57,099 nt of DNA from Krasilnikovozyma curviuscula (taxonomy: Eukaryota > Basidiomycota > Tremellomycetes > Cystofilobasidiales > Mrakiaceae): the NCBI GenBank assembly GCA_014825775.1, contig MVAQ01000137.1:1-57099 (forward strand). The letters are read 5' to 3'. Shown here one piece after another: positions 10,640-22,501 of this stretch. The notes beneath the pieces were generated by a model, which searched no databases, was not told the DNA's origin, and saw only the letters and a program-made list of their open reading frames with translations. The position numbers and the translations under genes are program-made. Numbering within the stretch: the first letter of the stretch is position 1; each line of letters opens with the position of its first letter.

Positions 10640-13044
10640 TTACATGCCAACCTCCTAAAATAGAAGAAATGGATATAGTCAGCTATGAGGAACCACGGGT
10701 AACATTGATTATTGTCACTCACATTCTGCAGCAAGAACCCGACTCGTCTCTGAGACTTTGGCGCCACTCTACCACCTGTCGTTCTCATCTCTTGGCAGAC
10801 GAAACTATCCGGTGGACCCATCCAGTCGCTCAGCTCGTATTTGCTCGTGTCTTTGGGGTTGAATTTTGTCCCATCGTAATCGGATCCAGAACCGAAGAGA
10901 TCCAGAGCGAGCTGTGTGTGGGAAACACCACCATACGTGGTAACGCATCGAGGGTTGACCAAGATCCTGGCTGGATGGAACTCGCTGTTAGGAACCAAGA
11001 ATGGGGCAGCTGAGTCGTCATATTCTTCCGCCAGGGGCTCCGCTGCAGCTTCGTCTTCGTCGTTCATTGCATCCAGCTCAGTACCAGCAGCCAAGTCGTG
11101 TTCACCATCGTCGACTTCCTTGATATTTTTGTGGAACTTGTTGGCACCATCCTTAGCTGGAGCGTCCTCTTTGTTGGCGTCGGTGTCCGTCACATCAATC
11201 AGTTCCTCTTCGTCTTCCGCAACCGTACCAGCTTCGTGTTCTTCTACAACGGCAGCAGCAGCGGCAGCAGCGACATCAAGATCATCACCTGCTGCTCTCT
11301 TGACCATCTTTTGAGCTGGTGGTGGTGGTGGAGTGGATCGCTTCTCATCGTCGGACTTAAGGTCAACCTGTCTTTTCACCCAATCAGCCTCCACCTTCTC
11401 AGCCTTAACACTTCTCTTCACTCTTCGTCCTTCGTTGAGATCATCAGCCAAGTTTCCTCCCATTCCCTTGAGACCACTCTTCAACCCGTCCTTAGCTGCG
11501 TCGGTCCACAGATCTCTACAGAACCACATTTGCGTCGAGTCCATGCACTGAGTATCTGGATCCCAGTCTGGTGGAGCGGCGGTGGTGGAGAGGTTCTGAG
11601 CCAAGAGTGACGCACGGTAGGTGATGCCGAGGTAGTAAGATTGGCTAGGGTCGACGACGTGAGACCCAGACTCGCAACAGAAGACCTGGAAGGGCAAGTG
11701 GGCATCGTAGCGATCGCTACCAACTTTGTCTCGTGGTGGTCCGGCTTCGTGCTTGGAGTTCGATTTGGCTTGACGGAACAAGTTGCCCTCGATATCACGC
11801 GTACGCCACCTGTAAATAGCGTCCGAGGTCTCGAAAAGGTCAGTAAGGGCACAGGTGGAAACTCGAAATCGACCAGTTGCAGAGTTTCAAGCACAGCGTA
11901 CCTGTCAGAGAAGATGAAGAAGCCACTAGAGGTTAAGTATTGAGGCAAACGGTCAGCAAACTCAACCCCTAACAAATATAAAACTGAGATTTCGGCGACT
12001 CACTTATGTTCAGCCCAGTCCATACCGCAAACCATGGCAGCATTGTTAGCTTTTGAAACTCTCAGAGTTTCAAGGACATCAGAAGGACAGGTGAAGCCTT
12101 TCAACCAGACGACTCTGTGGAACTTGATCTGACGCTTCTGGTAGAGTTCGAACATTGGTTCGAGGGCAAGATTTCGATCCCGAGCCTCCATGAGCGGGTA
12201 ATATGACGCTGAAGGGTCAACAGTCATTGGTGGGACGCGACGAATTCTGAAAGGGATGCTAAGGAGGGTCAGGACGGCCTCACAGAGGTCAGAGAGTGTT
12301 GGCGTTGAGTCTGTCGAGTCTGAGTCCAGCATCGAGACGAAGACATTGTTAGGGCCCAGTCGTTTGGCGAGTTGAACAATGACGGCAAGTTGGTCAACCA
12401 GGAAGTGATCTGCTGAGTGAATGACGATAGCGATATAGTAAAGGTGTCTGTCCTGAGCGAGATCTTCGAATTTGTCTTGATTTTGACCAAATGGACGTGT
12501 CAGCAGCGGACATGCGGCTGCTACCCAGCCGTTGAATGAGAATAGGTCCTCAATGGCGAACCTTACAGCCTGGGCATCGATATGGGCTGTTTCACTGGAC
12601 TGAATGAACGGCTTCTGGAATCTCTCCCAGTAGTCGTTCACTCCCTGCGAGACCTCGGCGTCGAATATATCTGGTCGATCATCTCGACCTAGCAGCACGG
12701 TTTGGAAAAATAGCATTAGTTAGTAATTAACTCAGGTAACCCAGAATGCAGCGAGCAGGCGCAGCAATGGCCAGAGCTCAAGCCAGCTGGAGAAAAAAAA
12801 GAAGGTGCAGCGCTGTCGAAAGGCACTCACCTATCCTGCTTTGGAAGAACTCATACTTCGACACGTCCAGTGACTTATCACCTCTTATCCTCTCCAGCAC
12901 ATTGTGGCCCTGAATCGTCCTAGAGTTGACGGATTTCGGTTGGTTGGACGAGCCAGAGGAAAAGAGCCAACGTCCGAAGAAGATGAGAGAGACAATTCCA
13001 ACAATTCGGGTCACCAGCCTGCTCTGGGCTGCAGACAGAGGCAT
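10640..13044 (-). CDS. CAP59: CAP59-like capsule-associated glycosyltransferase family protein
   Basis: Model: complement(join(10640..10654, 10723..11809, 11902..11925, 12004..12688, 12831..13044)), 674 residues. A single N-terminal membrane anchor (IVGIVSLIFFGRWLF, about residues 14-28) gives a type II Golgi topology. The conserved mannosyltransferase region follows: LYYIAIVIHSAD, VSMLDSDSTDST with a D-x-D motif, MVCGMDWAEHNGFFIFSD, FQVFCCESGSHVVDP, then ARILVNPRC and a C-terminal FVCQEMRTTGGR. In Cryptococcus neoformans CAP59 is required for capsule glucuronoxylomannan export or synthesis, and the related Cmt1 is an alpha-1,3-mannosyltransferase. About 165 residues (410-577) form an acidic, Ala- and Pro-rich insertion splitting the conserved region. 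The last intron is canonical but leads to EVGM and a stop; a longer protein-like frame lies just beyond it, so the C-terminus is uncertain. Confidence 0.85.
11200..11335 (-). repeat. low-complexity coding repeats inside CAP59
   Basis: GCN-repeat DNA encoding a run of Ala (near 11245-11275) and CCN repeats encoding a run of Pro (near 11318-11333) lie inside the insertion of the CAP59-like protein, next to Asp/Glu-rich sequence. These trinucleotide tracts are likely length-variable between strains, an inference. Confidence 0.7.
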
Positions 13045-15155
13045 CGTAGAAGGTAACGAGCGTGTAAAGAAACGCGGCCTCTATCTACCTTTCCTTGGTG
13101 CTCGTTGGATGGGGGTCTGGGATTTGAGGAAGGTGCTGGTCGAGGGTGAGACACGCGCGAGGGAGCTCGTGAGAAGGCGTTAACGAGTAAGATGAAGCAA
13201 AACGATGTACCTGGAATATCTGACGAGCTATATCAAGATGGTGTGAGTAAGGGAGGCTGCTGAAAGGGGAATCTACGTTCCTGGGATAATCGATGAAAAT
13301 CACGTATGTATGCGAAAGGTAAAATTGATATGTCGAGTGTACTGTCTAAACACCGCTTGCAAGCAATGCTGTTCTTGGAGTACGGAATATCATGAACATG
13401 GCTTCTGGAGTCTAAAACGGAAGTTTTGGTCCCTCGACACACTTCCTCTTGAGATGGACTGCTGGTAGGAGGGTTCTGGCTCTTGGTGTCATCACGTCAG
13501 GCTCAGAAGATTAAAATTGAATCTGGGTAATATTCAGAAGGTGGTATTCAGAAGGTGGATCAGTCAGGGCTGCAGAAAGCGGAAAGGAAGTCATTTGCGA
13601 CGGATTGTATCATTCAACGACCCTTCAATGAGAGGATGTCTATTCAAAAGAATTGAAGAGCACGTCGTTTTAGAGAACTTAAAGAGAGAAAGGTTAAATA
13701 GTTGTACCACATCAGTAGGCCAGATACCATTGGCCCCCTCAGACAGACACCGAAGTGCACCGTGCTGAATTGGTCCTGAATTCAATAAAACCACACGCAA
13801 TGAATGGCAGGCCAGAATCGCTGGACTGACTTGAAGAAAGTATTAATTCCAAAACCTGCTGAGTGAGTATTAGGAATGTCCAGCCTGAATAGATGTTCTT
13901 TGAGACTAACTCTTTTTGACAGAACAGGAGCGAATGAAGTCGATCTGACAGTGAGCATTTGAATCAAGAGACGATAACAGAAGACGTATTTCACCGTCTT
14001 CAGCTTGAAAGTGAACATGTTTTTGGGTGTACAAGAGGAGCCGAAGAGTGGAGTAAAATGGTGGAGCCAGCGTGAGTTTGCCTATCCGAAAATAAGTAAA
14101 CAAAGATTCAGAACCCGTTGTTTTGTTTCAAAACCTTCGGGAACCTTTCTATAAAATGCGGTCACTCAAGGGAGTTGCTATTAGAGCAGTCTTTTGAAGG
14201 GAACGAGGAAGGGTCACTTTGAGCTGCTGGTGGTGTCGGCTGGTTCTAACTTCAATACGTCGGAGAATCTCCTGTCCAAACACATTTTTGCAGAAGCCCC
14301 AAACTCGGCTTGTCATCTAAATCTAGAGGTGGTTCCGTGTTGTATGATTGTTGGGCATCACTAACAAACTGTCTGGAGAATTTTTCCACTTCTGAAAGGT
14401 TCAGATTGGAAGTGAAGTTGTTTTTGGAATAATGTGTAAATCAACGATATTCTACACTTTACTTTCTTCCTAACAAAGAAGACTTCCGAACACCTCAGCT
14501 TGAAATTTTTTGTCCCTGATGCCTTGACCTACCCACCAGCCTCGGACGTTTTTAGTGAGTTCACTCGCAGGGCAGATGTAGTAATCTGCCTCCGGATCAC
14601 CCTCGAACATCATTTCAGGACCGAACCTATCCAAACTAACCCTTGCCTCCTAGTCGTATTCTTGGTGACGGACGGCACCAGTAGTGCCAGAGAGGAAGAT
14701 GGTGTGACATAGGGAAGGAGGGTGAGATGGAGGTTGGGCAGCGATGATGGATTGGGAAGAGAATAAAGATAAGCAATGGGAACGCTTAAAAAACAGCTGA
14801 GTTAAGATCGGAAACACTCACATATTGGTCTGGTGTGATATGGATACCGACGTGGATATTGGCGATGAACTCACAATGAGAAGGATGGGGCACTGCCAGA
14901 CAGTCCTGCAGGTCCCTTCTCACCAGCTGTTATACCTGAGCCATGGTTTGTTCACCCCCGTTTGATCTATCCGATATTTGGTATATTTGAAACCGTTGAA
15001 TGGAAGGTATGGGCCAAATGCGAGTGGCGGGCGAGCGTCATGATTTCGTTCGCTCGCAGCGGGAAACCAGAGGCAGAACGTTTCCTCCTGCAACTCCATC
15101 TCATTTTTCCTCACCCCAACACCTGAGGTCCCCGTTACCCTCTCAGAAGAATATC
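13045..15155. other. long divergent intergenic region between CAP59 and TPS1
   Basis: This 2.1 kb region has no credible protein-coding frame on either strand: open frames are under 85 codons, scattered, and lack splice-linked extensions. A 13-base direct repeat (ATTCAGAAGGTGG) occurs twice in tandem near 13535-13557. Promoters for both flanking genes must lie here, and part could be long 5' leader or a non-coding transcript. No tRNA-like element was seen. Confidence 0.5.
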
Positions 15156-17885
15156 ATGGTCGCTGGTGAGTCTGTCTACCTTAGAAGCAGGATGATCGAA
15201 GGAACTGTCGCAAGCTAATTGGTCTCTCACGCTGCTCTTTCGCCGTTGCTCTTTGTGGTGTCTTTTCTTCAGCGTCAACAAATTCAGCCGAGGATGCTCC
15301 TCCAGCCCTCGCAGATGGACAGCGTCTCATTGTCGTAGCCAACAGGTTACCAGTCACAATCGGGAAGGACGACAAGGGCGAATATACCTTCAAGGTGGGT
15401 TTTTCAGACAAACTTTTTGTAAAAGCTGAGGAACGACCGGAACCTGTTGGAAAGGATAAATGTGATACCTTACATGCTCAGGATAATGGGTTCATCCTCT
15501 TGGCTCGAACCGTTGCTTCCACTGGAAGGACACGAGCAGGTTTTTCGAGACAACGGCTCCTTGCTTGGTGATGGAGGCACGAACGATGGCCTGGTCAAAG
15601 CGGAGTGCTCTGCAGTAGCAAAAGCTGAACGCCATGTAGATTCTTCAATCATTGGATCAGAAAAAGTGGAGTGCTTGATCGAAGAGCCATACCAAACCGG
15701 ACTGGTTTCCCCACTGCCGCTCGCTCTCGTCTGGGCTCCTTTCTCACAGCTTATCGAAGACGGATGATAAGCCGCTTACTCTTTACTTACTGTTCATTGT
15801 TTGTTCTTTACCTCCAATGCTTGAACCATCTTTTCGTCCTCCTTGCTCCCTTCCGTTCGCTCCGCCCCCGCCATCGTCTGCTCGCATTCCAGATGTCTTC
15901 CGGCGGACTGGTATCAGCGTTGTCAGGCTGTAAAAAAACTATGGCCTTCACTTGGAGTGAGTGGCTCATTACATTTCTTGCTCGTCATCTAATGTCAGAA
16001 TCTAACTGTCGTCTACGCTTCATGCGGCATGTTTTACCAGTTGGTTGGCCGGGCCTTGAAATTCCACTGAAAGACCAACCTTTGGTCCAAAAACGACTGA
16101 TGGACGAATTCCAGTGTCAGGCAGTGTTTTTACCTGATGGATTAGCAGATGCTCACTACAACGGTTTCTCAAACTCAATCCTTTGGCCGTTGTTTCATTA
16201 TCACCCTGGTGAGGATTAAATGCCACTCTTTTCAACCTCAAGAATCTTCTCTTATTTCCATCTCTCTTTTTCTACACAGGCGAGATGAACTTTGACCCTG
16301 CTCACTGGCTCGCATACCGCTCCGTCAACCTCCTGTTCGCCAAGCTTCTTCTCTCCCTCATCAATAAAGGCGACATCGTCTGGGTGCAAGACTACCATCT
16401 CATGCTCCTGCCCATGATGCTTCGGGGCCTGCTCAGAGATGAGGACAGTCCAGCGGACGACTTGACGGGCGAGGAGATGACGCGTTTGAAGGAAGGTGTC
16501 GATCTAAGCGTGTTGGAGGCGACATCAGTGACTGAAGGCGGTGCGTCGGAGAAGGAAAAGAAGTCTTTGATTGGCGAAGACGATATCAAGATCGGCTTCT
16601 TCTTGGTGAGTTACAATCTGTTCCTACAAAAAAGAACAGTCCATCTGACACAATCCTTATGGTTTCGACTTAATAGCACACTCCTTTTCCATCGTCCGAA
16701 ATTTACAGAATCCTCCCAGTCCGTCGAGAGATTCTCCTCGGTATTCTACACTGTGATCTGATTGGATTCCACACGTACGACTATGCTCGACACTTCCTTT
16801 CGTCTTGCACTCGAATCTTGGGTATCCCAACGATGCCGAACGGTGTTGAGGTTGGGGGCAGATACGCTCATGTTGGCACTTTCCCAATTGGAATTGAACC
16901 AAACCAGTTCGTGGAGGTAAGTTGCTTGTCGCTTACACCTTCTCACTTGCGGGGGGACTAATCGATTCTGCTTCTTTGCTTCGTCCGCATCAGGGTCTCA
17001 AAAAACCAACCGTCGCAAAGAGAATCAAAGAGCTCACCACTCGCTTTGACGGGTGTAAAATCATCGTCGGTGTCGACCGGCTCGACTACATCAAAGGTGT
17101 TCCCCAGAAACTGCACGCCCTTGAAATCTTCCTCTCTGAGCACCCTGAGTGGATCGGAAAAGTCGTGCTGGTGCAGCTCGCTGTTCCCAGTCGACAAGAT
17201 GTAGAAGAATATCAGAATTTGAGAAGTACGGTCAATGAACTCGTTGGAAGGATCAATGGAAGGTTTGGAACGGTTGAGTTCATGCCGATCCACTTCATGC
17301 ACAAAGTAAGTCCCAGATTCAGTATAGCTCATTCTACTTAACTGCTCCAAATCTAATGTCGTGGTTTCTCATTTACTAGTCCGTCCCATTCGACGAACTT
17401 TGCGCGATGTATGCTGTTGCCGATGCTTGTCTCGTCACTTCTACCAGAGATGGTATGAACCTTGTATGTGCCACTTCTATCCAGCCTTCTCATGGAAAAA
17501 TAGCTAAGTTATGCTCTTTTATCTTCACTCTTAGGTGTCCTACGAGTACATCGCAACCCAATCCGAGCGTCACGGCAGCATGATCTTGTCAGAATTCGCT
17601 GGTGCTGCTCAGTCGCTCAACGGGTCTCTCATCATCAACCCATGGGACGTTCACAGCACAGCTAACGCAATATTTGAAGCTGTCACCATGACGCCTCAAG
17701 CCCGAGAAGCCAACTTCAACAAATTGTGGAAGTACGTCAACAAGTACACTGCCGAGCACTGGGGTAACTCGTTCGTCCGTGAACTGACGAGAATCAAAGC
17801 GGAGGATGAGAAGTTCTTACTGGAAGGTGGCACGGGAAGTGCCAGCCTCCAACAGAACCTGCCGGAGCCTGTTCACGCCGAATAA
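15156..17885 (+). CDS. TPS1: alpha,alpha-trehalose-phosphate synthase (UDP-forming)
   Basis: Model: join(15156..15165, 15273..15394, 15893..15956, 16041..16208, 16280..16605, 16677..16916, 16994..17305, 17380..17463, 17535..17885), 558 residues. It makes trehalose-6-phosphate from UDP-glucose and glucose-6-phosphate in the cytosol. Family GT20 signatures are clear: LIVVANRLPV, MSSGGLVSAL, IGWPGLEIP, WPLFHYHPGE, IVWVQDYHLMLLP, LHTPFPSSEIYR, VGVDRLDYIKGVPQKL, TSTRDGMNLVSYEY and LIINPWD. The first exon is only 10 bases (MVA plus one base). Intron 2 (15395-15892) is 498 bases, six to eight times the local norm. Residues 174-221 form an acidic linker inserted before KIGFFLHTPF, where other yeast Tps1 proteins have only a short loop; cryptococcal Tps1 also has insertions. 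It is convergent with the CCDC25-like gene. Confidence 0.95.
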
Positions 17886-18166
17886 AAGATTATTCATTGT
17901 GGAATGGGCGACGGTTTGTAGATGGATGACCTGTGACGGACTGAACAATATAACGAATTACTCTGCTATCTTTTGTAACGCTCCTGCCGATGTATTTAAG
18001 CTAATCAAAACAGACGATCGATACTTTGACGCCGTAGGGCGGAAAGCTAAAATGTTTCCGCTAAATCCGGCCATCACTGAGAAGTGTCGGGGTTCATACA
18101 AACACTTGAATCCAACAAAAGCTGCGCCGTTGGAGCTACAGAGTAAGTAATTGTCGAGAGATCATT

Positions 18167-19180
18167 CTACCAAAAATCATCGTCATCGTCACTACCACCA
18201 CCATCACCACCAGCATCCTTGTCCACTCCGTAGCCATTCTCCTCCGTGAACAGCTGGTCATAACTCCTTCCCTTCTTCTCCTCTTCTCGCCTCCTCTTCT
18301 CCTCCAGATCTTGGTTTTTCTTGTCGTTAGCAGCCAATCGCTTGACCCTGTTCTCTTCCTTGATTCTATCCACTCGTTCCTGCTCATGGTCTTGATACCA
18401 GATGAAGAGTCAGTATCGGAAGGCATTAGAGTGATAAATCTATTGGAGATTCCACGACAACCTACCAACTGCCCGCTCCTTTTTGGTTTTGTTTAGCCTG
18501 TTCACAATCGCGTTGTCGCGAGTAGCGACATATTCCCTTCGGACTCTCTTGTCGTTCTTGAACGATACCTGACCAACATCATGAGCTCCAGACTTGAGTA
18601 GGTTGTCCCAAGGGGTGTAAATGATCTTCAAGTTGTCCTTCTTGTTTCCTGATTGGCGCAAGAACAGAAGATGTCAGCCATCTGTCGAGGGTAAATTCTC
18701 GAGAGGTTGTAAAACATACCCTCAATACTGTTTGCTTTCACCAGCTGAGCACAATCTGCCAATAACGCAGGTGGAAGGTGTTCCCAGTCGCCGTACGGCA
18801 AATTTGGGGGCAGTCGCAGGTACACATGGGCCGAGCTCAGCTTGTCAACGTGAAACCAGACCTGAAAGAAGATTATGGGTGTCAGGATCCACTGAATCAC
18901 GAAGACGACAAACCGACAAGAAGAGGTCTCGGGTTACTGACGTCCGTTAAGAGCCCGTACTTAATTAAATCCCTGGAAAGAGGACGTTCAGATCAACATA
19001 TGAGCTCCAGCAGCAAAAGAGATAATAATACACTCACTCATTCTCAACTTTGTCTCTCCCCCTGTAGCATTCGAACAAGTTGCGGTCAAAAGTCGTTCGC
19101 GAAGGCAAGGTTGAGCTTTCTACTCACATATAAATGACTGCTGGAGGAGACACAGCTGTCGAGGTGAAGAACAGCACCAT
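18167..19180 (-). CDS. JLP2: CCDC25/Jlp2-like protein (NFACT-R, DUF814 domain)
   Basis: Model: complement(join(18167..18390, 18466..18648, 18720..18861, 18942..18972, 19038..19061, 19128..19180)), 218 residues, close to the roughly 208 residues of animal CCDC25. The N-terminus [19 protein letters not shown] is followed by [52 protein letters not shown], a charged coiled coil (about residues 140-195) and an acidic tail ending DDDDDFW. The NFACT-R domain is shared with ribosome quality-control factors; animal CCDC25 has also been reported as an extracellular-DNA sensor. The fungal role is unclear. Two exons are tiny (24 and 31 bases). The start lies 308 bases from the divergent glucanase start, so the two may share a promoter region. 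Confidence 0.92.
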
Positions 19181-19488
19181 CTGTGAACCAAGTTTGGGCT
19201 AACAGCAGTCGCAGTCCAATGCACAAGGTGTCGTTCTCTGCGTCTCAGCTCATTCCAAGTTTGTTCGTGGCGCCATTCTAATAACGTTGGAATTCAACTG
19301 GAAACTGAAATAAGAAGCTAGAGTGAGATGGACTCCGACCTGCGGCAAGGATCCAGACAGACTGAAGCTAGAGACCAACCAGAGGATACTTCACCGGTGG
19401 CGCCAAGGGATAATCACGGCGGTCATCGCTCTGGCTGCCATCCACATTTTGCTCCTTTGGGGGTCGTCCTGCTGAAGAGAACAGGTCA

Positions 19489-21278
19489 ATGCGAAGAAGC
19501 TCCTCATGGTTGGGTTCAATCGTAGCTCTATCATTGGTGATTCTTGCTGCAGCATCCCCACTGGATTTCTCGACGCAGGTGCAGCTGGAGCCAAGAGTGG
19601 CTTCCTCATCGACCATAAACAAGATCAGAGGTGTAAATCTGGGAGGATGGTAAACAAACTGCTTTTTGCTCCATTCTTCAGGGTGGTTTGGTGTTTAGAC
19701 TCTTGTTCTGATCTTACTGCTGCTTGTTTACGTTCGAAAAGGTTACTGACGGAGCAATGGATCACCCCTGGGCTATACGAGAATTCTGGTGCTAGTACCA
19801 CTCCTTCTGATGAGTGGACTCTCTGTGCTGCTCTTGGAAAGTCGAAGTGTTTATCGTCGCTGTCAACTCATTGGAGGTTGGTCCTTCTGCTCAGCTTACA
19901 ACAACGCTTCAGAGCTAATGGGTTATTTCTTTAAACAGTTCATTCTACACTGAAAATGATTTCTCTCAAATGTCCTCGTATGGCCTCAACTACATCAGAA
20001 TCCCCATCGGCTACTGGGCGATCGTTCCCATAGAATCTTACGAACCATACGTCACTGGCCAATACGAGTACCTGAAACTGGCAGTTCAATGGTGCTATGC
20101 ACATAATCTCAAAGTGTGGATTGATCTCCATGGTGCGCCAGGTAGGTGCTCAGGTGCCACCGGGGACCTCCTTGACCTTGACGTTTTGCAACAGCACTGA
20201 TCCACACCTTTCACTCATGCCCTATCCGCATTCTCACCGTTCTTGTAGGTTCTCAAAATGGACAAGACAACTCTGGTCTACAAGGATCTATCCAGTTCGG
20301 CGCCAACTCTACAAACTACCAGCGGTCCCTTGCTGCTTTAAAAAACCTCACGACCGAGTTCACGATGCCCTACTACAACAGCACCGTCACTGCTATAGAA
20401 CTACTCAACGAGCCTAGACTCAACACCATCCCAGGTTATTCAATGCTCACCTTGAAAGATTTCTATACCAACGGCACCCAAATTGTGTTGGACAACAATG
20501 CGACGCAGGTTGGAGTTGCCGTCCATGATGCATTCTATGGCCCTTCTTACTGGGAAAACTACGATCCTTTAAATTCAACTGCTAAGTCCTCCCCTACTTA
20601 TCTGACACTAGATACGGTGAGCAGATGTTCACCTGAACTCATTGTCGTCGTTGCTGACAACTTGCCTGTCCAGCATCAGTACTATGCTTTCGCGCCCCTT
20701 AACAACCTTTCCCAACTTGCTATACTTCAAAGTATTTGCAACATCTCTCGCATCCTTTCCGCTTCTACGCTCTTACCCACTGTCGTAGGAGAATGGTCTC
20801 TCGCAGGAGGTAGTCTCGTTCCAACGGGAACAAGCCAGAACTCTCGGACGTGGTACAGGTTATTATTCGAAAGTCAAATCAATGCCTATGAGAAGGGTGC
20901 GGGGTGGTTTTGGTGGTGCTGGAAGACCGAGTACGGGTGTGTATCTTCCAACACTTTCTTTTTGGTCGCTGTCAACTTTACCCTAAATCGATCGCATTCA
21001 TCTCCCTCAGATACGCCAACTGGGACTATCGAGTGGGTGTACAGAAAGGATGGATCCCATTAGATGTCTCAAACCTCACCCAAAGGGTGTATCCAACTGT
21101 TTCGGCCGGTGATCTGTCGAACAGTTTTGCAGACTGTGTGGATCCAAGCTATACAGGATACATTGCTCCCTCTGCCGTACCAAGCAGAGTTTCCATTTCT
21201 TCAGCTTCTAGAGTCTTGAGTCTGCCATTTAAAGGCTTCAGTATCGCGCTAATCTTTGCTTTGACCGCTTGTTTTTGA
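19489..21278 (+). CDS. GH5 glucan 1,3-beta-glucosidase, secreted and GPI-anchored
   Basis: Model: join(19489..19649, 19742..19876, 19939..20141, 20249..20616, 20674..20930, 21011..21278), 463 residues. The signal peptide spans about residues 1-23 (WLGSIVALSLVILAAA). The family-5 core follows: IRGVNLGGWLLTEQWITP, DEWTLCAALGK, YGLNYIRIPIGYW, IDLHGAPGSQNG, ELLNEP (acid/base Glu about 221), VVGEWSLA (nucleophile Glu about 329), WFWWCWKTEYANWDY. It is exo-beta-1,3-glucanase-like and should trim wall glucans. The C-terminus is Ser-rich, then hydrophobic (SIALIFALTACF), a GPI-anchor pattern. The start is the ATG that puts the signal peptide in frame; an upstream hydrophobic frame near 19390-19470 has no connecting ATG. 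For the fifth intron, donor GTACGG at 20931 gives the family-like KTEYANWDY. The intron 1 acceptor is AAG. Confidence 0.93.
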
Positions 21279-21433
21279 AGTGACATAGAACTAGAATTCG
21301 CTTGTTTCTAGACACATCGTTTGTTTATCTGTTTACTGTTGTATATTTTAAGCTGTGAAGCCAGTTTTGGAGGAAGCGAAGCTGCAATTTTCGTACAATT
21401 GACAGTCGAGTAACAATACATTATCCCATTGAA

Positions 21434-22360
<927 letters not shown>

Positions 22361-22501
22361 TGAACAAATTAGGTATTTAAAATCGCCTTAAAATAGTATA
22401 AGCGGTAATCCTGTTGCTAGCTTTATATCTTGGGTTTTGGTTTCAGCGTTCGAAGCTGCTTTCACGAGTGTGCGACTGACGTCGATCCCACAACCTGGTA
22501 C
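22361..22501. promoter_or_regulatory. compact bidirectional promoter between NAT9 and TatD genes
   Basis: Only 141 bases separate the two divergent start codons. The segment is AT-rich in its left half, including TTAAAATAGTATAA near 22390. That both promoters fit here is an inference from spacing. Confidence 0.45.

Noticed and set aside
11098..11610. 170-codon plus-strand open frame
   Set aside because: It lies opposite the CAP59 low-complexity insertion, where acidic and repeat codons leave the other strand free of stops. Composition (Ser/Trp runs) is an artefact of that.
19328..19488. Hydrophobic upstream frame before the glucanase (ITAVIALAAIHILLLW)
   Set aside because: It would make a type II anchor as in some exo-glucanases, but no in-frame ATG reaches it and it does not join to the next exon. 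A normal signal peptide is present from 19489.
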